From contig NZ_CP061286.1 of NCBI RefSeq assembly GCF_018687095.1, forward strand, positions 682,001 through 746,000: 64,000 nucleotides of DNA, given 5' to 3'. Below are positions 57,777 to 64,000 of this stretch, piece by piece. This DNA comes from Polynucleobacter sp. MWH-UH25E (GTDB taxonomy: Bacteria > Pseudomonadota > Gammaproteobacteria > Burkholderiales > Burkholderiaceae). Made by a program: the position numbers and the translations under genes. Each line of letters begins with the position of its first letter. Position 1 is the first letter of the stretch. The notes below the pieces were generated by a model. The model worked only from the letters and a program-made list of their open reading frames with translations. It had not been told where the DNA came from and ran no database searches.

Positions 57777-58552
57777 TGCATCGCGCGCGTAAACGATTCG
57801 GCCAGAATTTCTTACAAGATCAGGGCATCATTCATGCAATTGTGCGTCTGATTAACCCAAGTTCAGATATGCACGTCATTGAAATCGGACCTGGTCTTGG
57901 TGCGCTAACAAGGCCATTGCTAAGCAACCTTGCCCATCTTGATTTATTGGAGATTGATCGAGATTTAGTAGCTTACTGGAATCATGAGAATCTTCCGGGT
58001 TTAACAGTGATTGAAGGTGATGCTCTCAAATTTAATTTTGATGAATGGGCGCAGCAACGTACCGAAAAATCAGGTTTATGCAAGGTAGTTGGTAATCTGC
58101 CTTACAACATTTCATCACCTCTACTCTTTCACTTGGTTTCGGCTGCTTCACATATTGACGAGCAAGTATTCATGCTCCAAGCCGAAGTAGTGGAACGTAT
58201 GGTGGCACAAGCCGGAAGTTCTGATTTCAGTAGGCTTTCTGTGATGTTGCAAGCTCGCTACGATATGGAGTTAGTTCTTGAGGTGCCTCCTGAGGCTTTC
58301 GAGCCAGCACCTAAAGTGAATTCAGCGGTGGTGCGAATGATCCCTAGAAGAGATTTCAATTTAAATGAAACTCAATGGAGTGCTTTGGAGCAGGTGGTCG
58401 CAGCCGCTTTTTCACAAAGAAGAAAAATGCTCAGAACAAATCTACAAGCATTTGCTGCCAAGCTAAAGCCCTCTGAAGAGGAGCTAAAGGCTAGGGCTCA
58501 AGATATTTCAGTGGATCGTTATATTGAATGGGCTAAGGTTTTAGCCGCTTAA
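57776..58552 (+). CDS. rsmA: 16S rRNA adenine-N6,N6-dimethyltransferase
   Basis: KsgA/RsmA dimethylates two adenosines in the 3' hairpin of 16S rRNA. The 258-residue protein has RARKRFGQNFLQDQGIIHAI, SAM motif VIEIGPGLGALTRPLL, and the catalytic VVGNLPYNISSPLLFHL. FSQRRKMLRTNL is a C-domain hallmark. Last gene of the lptD-surA-pdxA-ksgA operon; it converges with plsC, 8 bp apart, with no clear terminator. Confidence 0.97.
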   Translation: MHRARKRFGQNFLQDQGIIHAIVRLINPSSDMHVIEIGPGLGALTRPLLSNLAHLDLLEIDRDLVAYWNHENLPGLTVIEGDALKFNFDEWAQQRTEKSGLCKVVGNLPYNISSPLLFHLVSAASHIDEQVFMLQAEVVERMVAQAGSSDFSRLSVMLQARYDMELVLEVPPEAFEPAPKVNSAVVRMIPRRDFNLNETQWSALEQVVAAAFSQRRKMLRTNLQAFAAKLKPSEEELKARAQDISVDRYIEWAKVLAA

Positions 58553-58560
58553 TTTTTTAA

Positions 58561-59295
58561 TTACTTATATGCGTTAGGGTCTATTGCGCGCATCTCAGCT
58601 TCAATCCAGCCCTCAACTTCTTGCTGTAACTCTTCTCCTGATTTTCCTTCGGAAGTAATTGCTGGACCAATTGAGAAAATCACAGTTCCCGGGTGTTTGA
58701 GAAAGCTATTTTTTGGCCAGCAAATGCCGGCATTGTGGGCGATCGGAATTACTAAAGCCCCAGTAGCGCTTGCAAGTCTTGCGCCACCCTTTCGGTAAGG
58801 CTTGGTCGAGCCCCTTGGAGTTCTTGTGCCCTCAGGAAATAACATGATCCACTTGCCTTCGCTCAAGCGCTTGCGACCTTGGCTGGCTACAGATAAGGCT
58901 GCTGTCTGTTTATTGGCACGATTAATGTGAATCATTTTTAACAAAGCAAGTGCCCAGCCAAAAAATGGAATCCAAAGCAATTCACGTTTAAAAACAAAGC
59001 AGAGTTGTTTGGGCAATAAGGCGATGTAAGCAATAGTTTCGTAAGCAGATTGATGTTTGCTCAGAATAACTACCGGTTGATTTAAAACGGCACGCATGTT
59101 TTCCATGCCTCGAATTTCATAATGAATGCCGCAGAGGTGCCATAAGAGCCAAATGACTACTTTGTTCCAAAGTCCAATGAAGTTGTAGCGATTTTCTGGG
59201 CTTAGGAATGGAAAGGCAATCATGCATAGCACTGACCAAATTGGCGTGAAGACCAATAAGAAGAGGGCAAATATCGTTGAGCGGATGAGCACCAT
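58561..59295 (-). CDS. plsC: 1-acyl-sn-glycerol-3-phosphate acyltransferase
   Basis: Makes phosphatidic acid at the inner membrane. The 244-residue protein has N-terminal membrane helices (about 5-31), block I SKHQSAYETIAY with H81, block II FKRELLWIPFFGWAL and block III FPEGTRTPRGST. Block I reads H-x4-E instead of the textbook H-x4-D. It lies 7 nt after gmhB in a glyQ-glyS-gmhB-plsC run common in Burkholderiales. Confidence 0.93.
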   Translation of the reverse strand: MVLIRSTIFALFLLVFTPIWSVLCMIAFPFLSPENRYNFIGLWNKVVIWLLWHLCGIHYEIRGMENMRAVLNQPVVILSKHQSAYETIAYIALLPKQLCFVFKRELLWIPFFGWALALLKMIHINRANKQTAALSVASQGRKRLSEGKWIMLFPEGTRTPRGSTKPYRKGGARLASATGALVIPIAHNAGICWPKNSFLKHPGTVIFSIGPAITSEGKSGEELQQEVEGWIEAEMRAIDPNAYK

Positions 59296-59302
59296 AAATA
59301 TC

Positions 59303-59875
59303 CTAAGCTTTGTTTGCTAGTAAAGTATTCGCGAATGCCATCAGGTCCGCATGAATTTGTGTACCCTCAGGAAGTTCGCCCTTTGCCAGGGTTTTCTGCC
59401 CCTTTCCAGTCAGCACCAAATGCGGTGACGCTCCTAATGCTACGCCTGCCTGCAAATCTCTTAGAGAATCACCAACAATAGGAACGCCTAATAAAGGATG
59501 TTTTGTATCTGTTCTTTTGTAGCGCAAAGCAATCTCTTTCATGAGCCCCGGAGCGGGTTTTCTGCAATCGCAAGCATGAGCATCAGTATGAGGGCAGAAA
59601 AAGATACTGTCGATATTGCCACCTAGAGGCTTAAGAAGCTTCTCCATCTTGCTATGCATGGCATGCAGTTCATTAATCGTGAAGTAGCCTCTTGCTAATC
59701 CCGATTGATTGGTGGCAATAGCAATCTGATAGCCGGCTTGATTGAGAAGTGCTATTGCTTCTAAGCTGCCTGGAAGCGGAACCCACTCGTCTACTGATTT
59801 GACGTAGTCATCGCGATCTTCATTGATCACGCCATCGCGATCCAAAATAATGAGTTTAGAAGAGCCAGTGCTCAT
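59303..59875 (-). CDS. gmhB: D-glycero-beta-D-manno-heptose 1,7-bisphosphate 7-phosphatase
   Basis: HAD phosphatase of LPS heptose synthesis, 190 residues. Motif I is IILDRDGVINEDRDDYV, ATNQSGLARGYF follows, and the zinc-binding loop is CPHTDAHACDCRKPAPG, a GmhB hallmark. IVGDSLRDLQAGVALGA completes the site. It starts within an ATGA overlap with the end of glyS. Confidence 0.95.
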   Translation of the reverse strand: MSTGSSKLIILDRDGVINEDRDDYVKSVDEWVPLPGSLEAIALLNQAGYQIAIATNQSGLARGYFTINELHAMHSKMEKLLKPLGGNIDSIFFCPHTDAHACDCRKPAPGLMKEIALRYKRTDTKHPLLGVPIVGDSLRDLQAGVALGASPHLVLTGKGQKTLAKGELPEGTQIHADLMAFANTLLANKA

Positions 59876-62010
59876 GCCAACTTGCCGAGATCGGCAACAA
59901 GGTTCATTTTTTGATGTAGTTCTTGCAAAAGGGCTAAACGGTTATCGCGCAGTTCGGTATTGGGGTCCATTACCATGACATCCGCAAAGAACTGATCAAT
60001 AGGTGTGCTCAGCGCAACTAATGCTTGTAAAAGTTCAACATATTGACGCTTTTCATAAGCGGCATTGAGTGTTGGAATAACAGAATTTAGGGCTTGATGA
60101 AGGGAAATTTCAGCGGGAATTTGCAAAAGCTTGCTTGAGCAACTTGCTGGAATAGCCGTAGTTGTTTTCTTGAGAATATTGCTGATACGTTTATTAGCGG
60201 CAGCTAACTGGGCCGCCTGAGGTAATGCATTGAATTCGCGAAGAGCGGTTAAGCGCTCAATCACATCATTAATTTGCTCTGGAGACTGGCTTAGAGCTGC
60301 TTCAATTTCAGCGCTGGTAAATGGTTTGCCTGCTACGGACTGGTCACGTAGATAGGCACGCAAACGATCGATAATAAATTCATAGATATCAGCTGTTTTG
60401 GCTTTATCTTGAACATCTTTCTGAGTAAATTGTGCGCGCGCCAGTTCAATTAATTCTGGCAAGCTTAGCGAAAGATTCTTTTCTAAAAGCAGACGACAAA
60501 TACCAAGCGCATGACGACGCAATGCATAAGGGTCTTTATCGCCAGTTGGCGCAAGTCCTACACCCCAGATGCCGACTAGCGTTTCGAGCTTATCGGCGAT
60601 TGCTAATATTGTTCCGGTTTGGGTTTGGGGCAAGCTGTCACCAGCAAATCGTGGCATATAGTGTTCGCTACATGCTGCTGCAACATCTGCATTTTCACCA
60701 TCATGATTCGCATAGTAAGTTCCCATGATGCCTTGTAACTCAGGGAACTCACCAACCATGTCGGTGAGTAAGTCTGTCTTGGCAATTTCAGCGGCACGAC
60801 TAGCTAATTTTTCATCAGCTTTGAGTTTCTTGGCGATTCCAGTAGCAATACTCTGTACGCGCTTGGTGCGATCAAGTTGATTGCCGAGTTGATTGTGATA
60901 GACCACTTTCCCAAGATCTGCCACGCGAGAAGCTAGTGGGCGTTTCTGGTCTTGCTGGAAGAAAAAGCGGGCATCCGATAAGCGGGGGCGCACCACTCGT
61001 TCATTACCGGAAATGATTGCATCAGGTGTGGCGGTTTCAATGTTTGAAACAATCAAGAATCGATTGCGCAACTTTCCTTGTTTATCGGTTAGTGCAAAAT
61101 ATTTCTGATTTGTCTGCATTGTCAGAATCAGACATTCTTGCGGTACTTCTAAAAATTCTGGGTCAAAGTGACATTCATAGATGGCTGGCCATTCAACTAG
61201 TGAAGTCACCTCGTCCAACAGGCTATCCGGCATTAAGACTAGATCATCACCTGCTGCTTTAAGTAAAGCCGTTTTAATTTGCTCGCGACGCTTAGTAAAG
61301 CTAGGAATCACCTTTGCTTTACTTTGAAGCTCATTCTCATATTCATCTGCATCGCTAATCGTAAATACGCCAGGCGCTAAGAAGCGATGCCCCTCGGTCT
61401 GATTGCCAGCATCAATGCCAAGACCATGAATATTGAGGGTTTTATTGTCATGCAGCGCAATAATGCGATGTGCTGGGCGTGCAAACTGAACATCACTGAG
61501 TTCGCCGTTTTTCTGTTGCACTTGGTAGTGCATCATTTTGGCAATCGGTAGTTTATTGAGTGTTTGTTCTAATGCGGCTTGCGCAGTTTTTTCAAGCGAT
61601 GCGCCTTTAGCGATCACATTGAGATAGAGCGCTTCATTCTTACCCTCACCTGACTTTTCTAAGCTAGATAAGTCAATATCAGAAAAACCAAGAGCAGCTA
61701 ATTTTTTTAATAATGGAGCTGTTGCTTTGCCATCTGCATCAAATGCAATGCTCGTTGGCAAGAGCTTTTCTCTTACTGGGTAATCTTGAGCCTGACCTAA
61801 TACACTGGTCACATGAACAGCCAAGCGGCGTGGAGTAGCAAATCCGGTTGCAACTGAAGACTCAGTAGTGAGATTGGCTGCCTTGAGGGCCGCAAAAATA
61901 CCTTCACTAAACGCATCACCTAAACGGCGTAGTGACTTTGGTGGCAATTCTTCGGTAAAGACTTCAATCAACAGGCTTGCTGATGGAGTGTTTGAATTAG
62001 ATAGGCTCAT
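59872..62010 (-). CDS. glyS: Glycyl-tRNA synthetase beta subunit
   Basis: Beta chain of the bacterial alpha2-beta2 enzyme, 712 residues. ASLLIEVFTEELPPKSLRRL at the N terminus, GHRFLAPG, the HD-like and C-terminal anticodon-binding regions with DKLETLVGIWGVGLAPTGDK and DPYALRRHALGICRLL, and FFADVMVMDPNTELRDNRLA near the end. It follows glyQ by 31 nt. Confidence 0.97.
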   Translation of the reverse strand: MSLSNSNTPSASLLIEVFTEELPPKSLRRLGDAFSEGIFAALKAANLTTESSVATGFATPRRLAVHVTSVLGQAQDYPVREKLLPTSIAFDADGKATAPLLKKLAALGFSDIDLSSLEKSGEGKNEALYLNVIAKGASLEKTAQAALEQTLNKLPIAKMMHYQVQQKNGELSDVQFARPAHRIIALHDNKTLNIHGLGIDAGNQTEGHRFLAPGVFTISDADEYENELQSKAKVIPSFTKRREQIKTALLKAAGDDLVLMPDSLLDEVTSLVEWPAIYECHFDPEFLEVPQECLILTMQTNQKYFALTDKQGKLRNRFLIVSNIETATPDAIISGNERVVRPRLSDARFFFQQDQKRPLASRVADLGKVVYHNQLGNQLDRTKRVQSIATGIAKKLKADEKLASRAAEIAKTDLLTDMVGEFPELQGIMGTYYANHDGENADVAAACSEHYMPRFAGDSLPQTQTGTILAIADKLETLVGIWGVGLAPTGDKDPYALRRHALGICRLLLEKNLSLSLPELIELARAQFTQKDVQDKAKTADIYEFIIDRLRAYLRDQSVAGKPFTSAEIEAALSQSPEQINDVIERLTALREFNALPQAAQLAAANKRISNILKKTTTAIPASCSSKLLQIPAEISLHQALNSVIPTLNAAYEKRQYVELLQALVALSTPIDQFFADVMVMDPNTELRDNRLALLQELHQKMNLVADLGKLA

Positions 62011-62041
62011 AAGAAAACAATAATTTCAATCGGTCAGGCTC

Positions 62042-62926
62042 TTAAGCCTTGGTTTGGCGTTGACACATTGGAAAGCCGAGTTTTTCTCGGGAGTCAAAGT
62101 AAGCTTGTGCAACTGCGCGCGATAGATTGCGAATACGACCAATATAAGCGGCACGCTCGGTCACGGATATAGCGCCACGAGCATCTAATAAATTAAAAGT
62201 GTGCGCCGCCTTCAGAACCATTTCATAAGCAGGTAACGCCAGCGGCACTTCCATTAAGCGTTTTGCTTCACTTTCGTAGTTTCCAAAATTCGCAAATAAG
62301 AGATCTGTATTTGAGTGTTCGAAGTTGTAGCAAGATTGTTCAACTTCGTTTTGGTGATAAACATCGCCATAGGAGATTCCGTCAGCCCAAACGAGATCGT
62401 AAACATTCGAGCAATTTTGGATATACATTGCTAAGCGTTCGATACCGTAAGTGATTTCGCCTAATACTGGTTTGCAGTCAAGGCCACCTACTTGTTGGAA
62501 GTAAGTGAACTGGGTAACTTCCATGCCGTTTAGCCATACCTCCCAGCCCAAGCCCCAAGCACCAAGTGTTGGGTTTTCCCAATCGTCCTCAACAAAACGA
62601 ATGTCATTTTGTTTGAGATCTAAACCGAGCGCCGCCAATGAGCCTAAATACAACTCCAGAATATTTTCAGGGGCTGGTTTTAAAACAACCTGATACTGAT
62701 AGTAGTGTTGCAAGCGATTTGGGTTTTCACCGTAACGCCCATCTTTAGGTCGACGCGATGGTTGCACATAAGCGGCTTTCCAAGGCTCCGGTCCAATTGC
62801 CCTTAAGAAGGTTGCAGTATGGGAAGTCCCTGCGCCAACCTCTAAGTCAATGGGTTGCAATAGGGCACAACCTTGTTGGTCCCAATAATCTTGAAGTTTG
62901 AGAATGATTTGCTGAAAAGTAAGCAT
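62042..62926 (-). CDS. glyQ: Glycyl-tRNA synthetase alpha subunit
   Basis: Catalytic alpha chain, 294 residues: [60 protein letters not shown], and [20 protein letters not shown]. Class II active-site segments are intact. First gene of glyQ-glyS-gmhB-plsC; lnt ends 59 nt upstream. Confidence 0.97.
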   Translation of the reverse strand: MLTFQQIILKLQDYWDQQGCALLQPIDLEVGAGTSHTATFLRAIGPEPWKAAYVQPSRRPKDGRYGENPNRLQHYYQYQVVLKPAPENILELYLGSLAALGLDLKQNDIRFVEDDWENPTLGAWGLGWEVWLNGMEVTQFTYFQQVGGLDCKPVLGEITYGIERLAMYIQNCSNVYDLVWADGISYGDVYHQNEVEQSCYNFEHSNTDLLFANFGNYESEAKRLMEVPLALPAYEMVLKAAHTFNLLDARGAISVTERAAYIGRIRNLSRAVAQAYFDSREKLGFPMCQRQTKA

Positions 62927-62985
62927 GATTAACCTGGCTAAGCCATTGATTTTACATGGCTAGCGCACTATAGAGTTAAAAATGC

Positions 62986-64000
62986 TTAAAAACGACGATG
63001 ACGAATAAAGCCCCAAATTAGCAATGCTGCGGAAAGACTTAGGATCGGTAGGTTCCCCCATCTCACATAGGGAGTTTGACCGCTGTAAGGCTGGATTTTG
63101 GTGATGAGTGTTGCTTGGGTAAATTCTGGAAGGGTTTGAAGTAATTTGCCATCTGGGCCTAGGGCAGCAGTGATGCCGGTATTGGTTGCTCTTAGGGCCG
63201 GTAGGCCTGTTTCCAAAGATCTTAATTGTGAGAGGCGTAATTGCTGAGTGGGGGCTTGGGATTGACCAAACCAGGCTAAGTTGGTCATATTGATTAGCAA
63301 ATGAACTGGCTCTTTATTGCGCTGTACGCGAGAAGCTAGCTCATCCCCAAAGACATCTTCGTAGCAAATGGTAATTGCCGCATTAACACTCGCTTGATTT
63401 TTGCGCTCAATGCTAAAGGGTTTTTGATCAAGACTGCCTCGCGCAAAGTCACTTAGAGGAACATTAAATGCTTTGATGAACCAATGAAAGCCTGGAGGGA
63501 TGAATTCCCCAAATGGAACTAGGTGAACCTTGTCGTATTGATATGGCTCAGCATTAGGTGATAAGCCAATAGCGCGGTTGGTGTATTGCATCCCTTGTTT
63601 ATCGGGTACTTCGCCAACCAAACCAAGCAAAAGATTACTGAGGCTTGTGTTGGAATAACTCTGTAAATAATTTAACAAGCTGTATGGGAGATTATTTTGT
63701 GGCCAAGGAAAAGCAGTCTCAGGAATGATGATGAGATCAGCCGATTGTTTCTGAATTTCTGAAACATAGAAGTTAATTTGCTGACCAATTGCTTGCGGAT
63801 TAAATTTGAGACTCTGCGCAAAATTGCCTTGAATGAGGCGCACACTGATTGGCTCACCAAAAGGTTTTGTGTAGGAGATTTTTCCTGCAAATTGAACCAA
63901 AGCGATTGTTGCGAGCAAGGTAACAGCGCACTTTATGGGGCGTGTTCTCATTTGCAGAATTTCCCACGAAGCCCATACCACTAAGAATGTACAGGCAAGA
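62986..64000 (-). CDS. lnt: Apolipoprotein N-acyltransferase, C-terminal part (cut by window edge)
   Basis: Inner-membrane enzyme adding the third acyl chain to lipoproteins. The reading frame is open to the window edge, so the N terminus is missing; about 338 codons are present. The carbon-nitrogen hydrolase triad is visible: Glu in IIPETAFPWPQ, Lys in YDKVHLVPFGEFIPPG and Cys in AITICYEDVFGDELA. A final membrane helix (LSLSAALLIWGFI) lies near the C terminus. Lnt normally precedes glyQ in Burkholderiales. Confidence 0.95.
   Translation of the reverse strand, partial: LACTFLVVWASWEILQMRTRPIKCAVTLLATIALVQFAGKISYTKPFGEPISVRLIQGNFAQSLKFNPQAIGQQINFYVSEIQKQSADLIIIPETAFPWPQNNLPYSLLNYLQSYSNTSLSNLLLGLVGEVPDKQGMQYTNRAIGLSPNAEPYQYDKVHLVPFGEFIPPGFHWFIKAFNVPLSDFARGSLDQKPFSIERKNQASVNAAITICYEDVFGDELASRVQRNKEPVHLLINMTNLAWFGQSQAPTQQLRLSQLRSLETGLPALRATNTGITAALGPDGKLLQTLPEFTQATLITKIQPYSGQTPYVRWGNLPILSLSAALLIWGFIRHRRF

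Noticed and set aside
1..64000. Mobile elements, prophage, CRISPR, toxin-antitoxin or other defence systems
   Set aside because: I looked for transposases, integrases, repeated spacers and small paired genes and found none; nearly all DNA is accounted for by conserved core genes.

Overview
The window is a dense block of housekeeping genes from a betaproteobacterium of the family Burkholderiaceae. The gene orders lolB-ispE-tRNA(Gln)-prs, kdsD-kdsC-lptC-lptA-lptB-hpf-ptsN-hprK-rapZ, dusB-fis-purH-ruvC-ruvA-ruvB and lptD-surA-pdxA-ksgA are typical of that group. Moderate G+C, very short intergenic gaps, several gene fusions or losses and the protein sequences themselves point to the streamlined freshwater genus Polynucleobacter; this is recognition from memory, not a database result. 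I see no insertion sequence, prophage, CRISPR array, integron or other obvious island.

Layout. 1-3000 (minus): prs (cut by the edge), tRNA-Gln, ispE and a TPR-LolB fusion. 3000-5000 (plus): base-excision repair pair mutM-mutY, whose end overlaps rapZ. 4910-11374 (minus): rapZ, hprK, ptsN, hpf, then LPS transport and Kdo genes lptB, lptA, lptC, kdsC, kdsD. 11386-18130: a Kef-type antiporter, uvrA, an MFS transporter and ssb. 18131-21398 (minus): queF, a 5'-nucleotidase and ilvA. 21532-36991 (plus): a 1279-residue FAD/Fe-S oxidoreductase, a DUF971 protein, ubiE, a Tim44-like protein, ubiJ, ubiB, a DUF502 membrane protein, aspS, nudB, an Atm1-type ABC exporter, glycerate 2-kinase and pyrC. 37046-37352: a short RNase P RNA. 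37355-40664: osmC-like gene, a structured-RNA region, rplM-rpsI, argC, erpA. 40680-52755: anmK, tyrS, ruvB/A/C, purH, fis, dusB, a UbiH-type hydroxylase, pepP, murU, amgK. 52788-58552 (plus): lptD, surA, pdxA, ksgA. 58561-64000 (minus): plsC, gmhB, glyS, glyQ and the 3' part of lnt.

How the genes work together. Envelope biogenesis dominates: Kdo synthesis (KdsD, KdsC), heptose synthesis (GmhB), LPS export (LptA/B/C/D with chaperone SurA), lipoprotein maturation and placement (Lnt, LolB domain), phospholipid synthesis (PlsC) and peptidoglycan recycling (AnmK, AmgK, MurU). A second theme is ubiquinone (UbiE, UbiJ, UbiB, UbiH-type hydroxylase). DNA repair is represented by MutM, MutY, UvrA, RuvABC and SSB.

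The best candidates for something not yet described are a roughly 100-nt promoter-to-terminator structured RNA ahead of rplM (37927-38028), a reduced RNase P RNA that appears to lack the P13/P14 arm, the TPR-LolB fusion without a lipoprotein cysteine, a MutY with a lengthened iron-sulfur loop, a small ORF with a strong Shine-Dalgarno site that overlaps the start of hpf, and a 60-nt, 70 % U leader before fis. Most of the rest is ordinary core genome.
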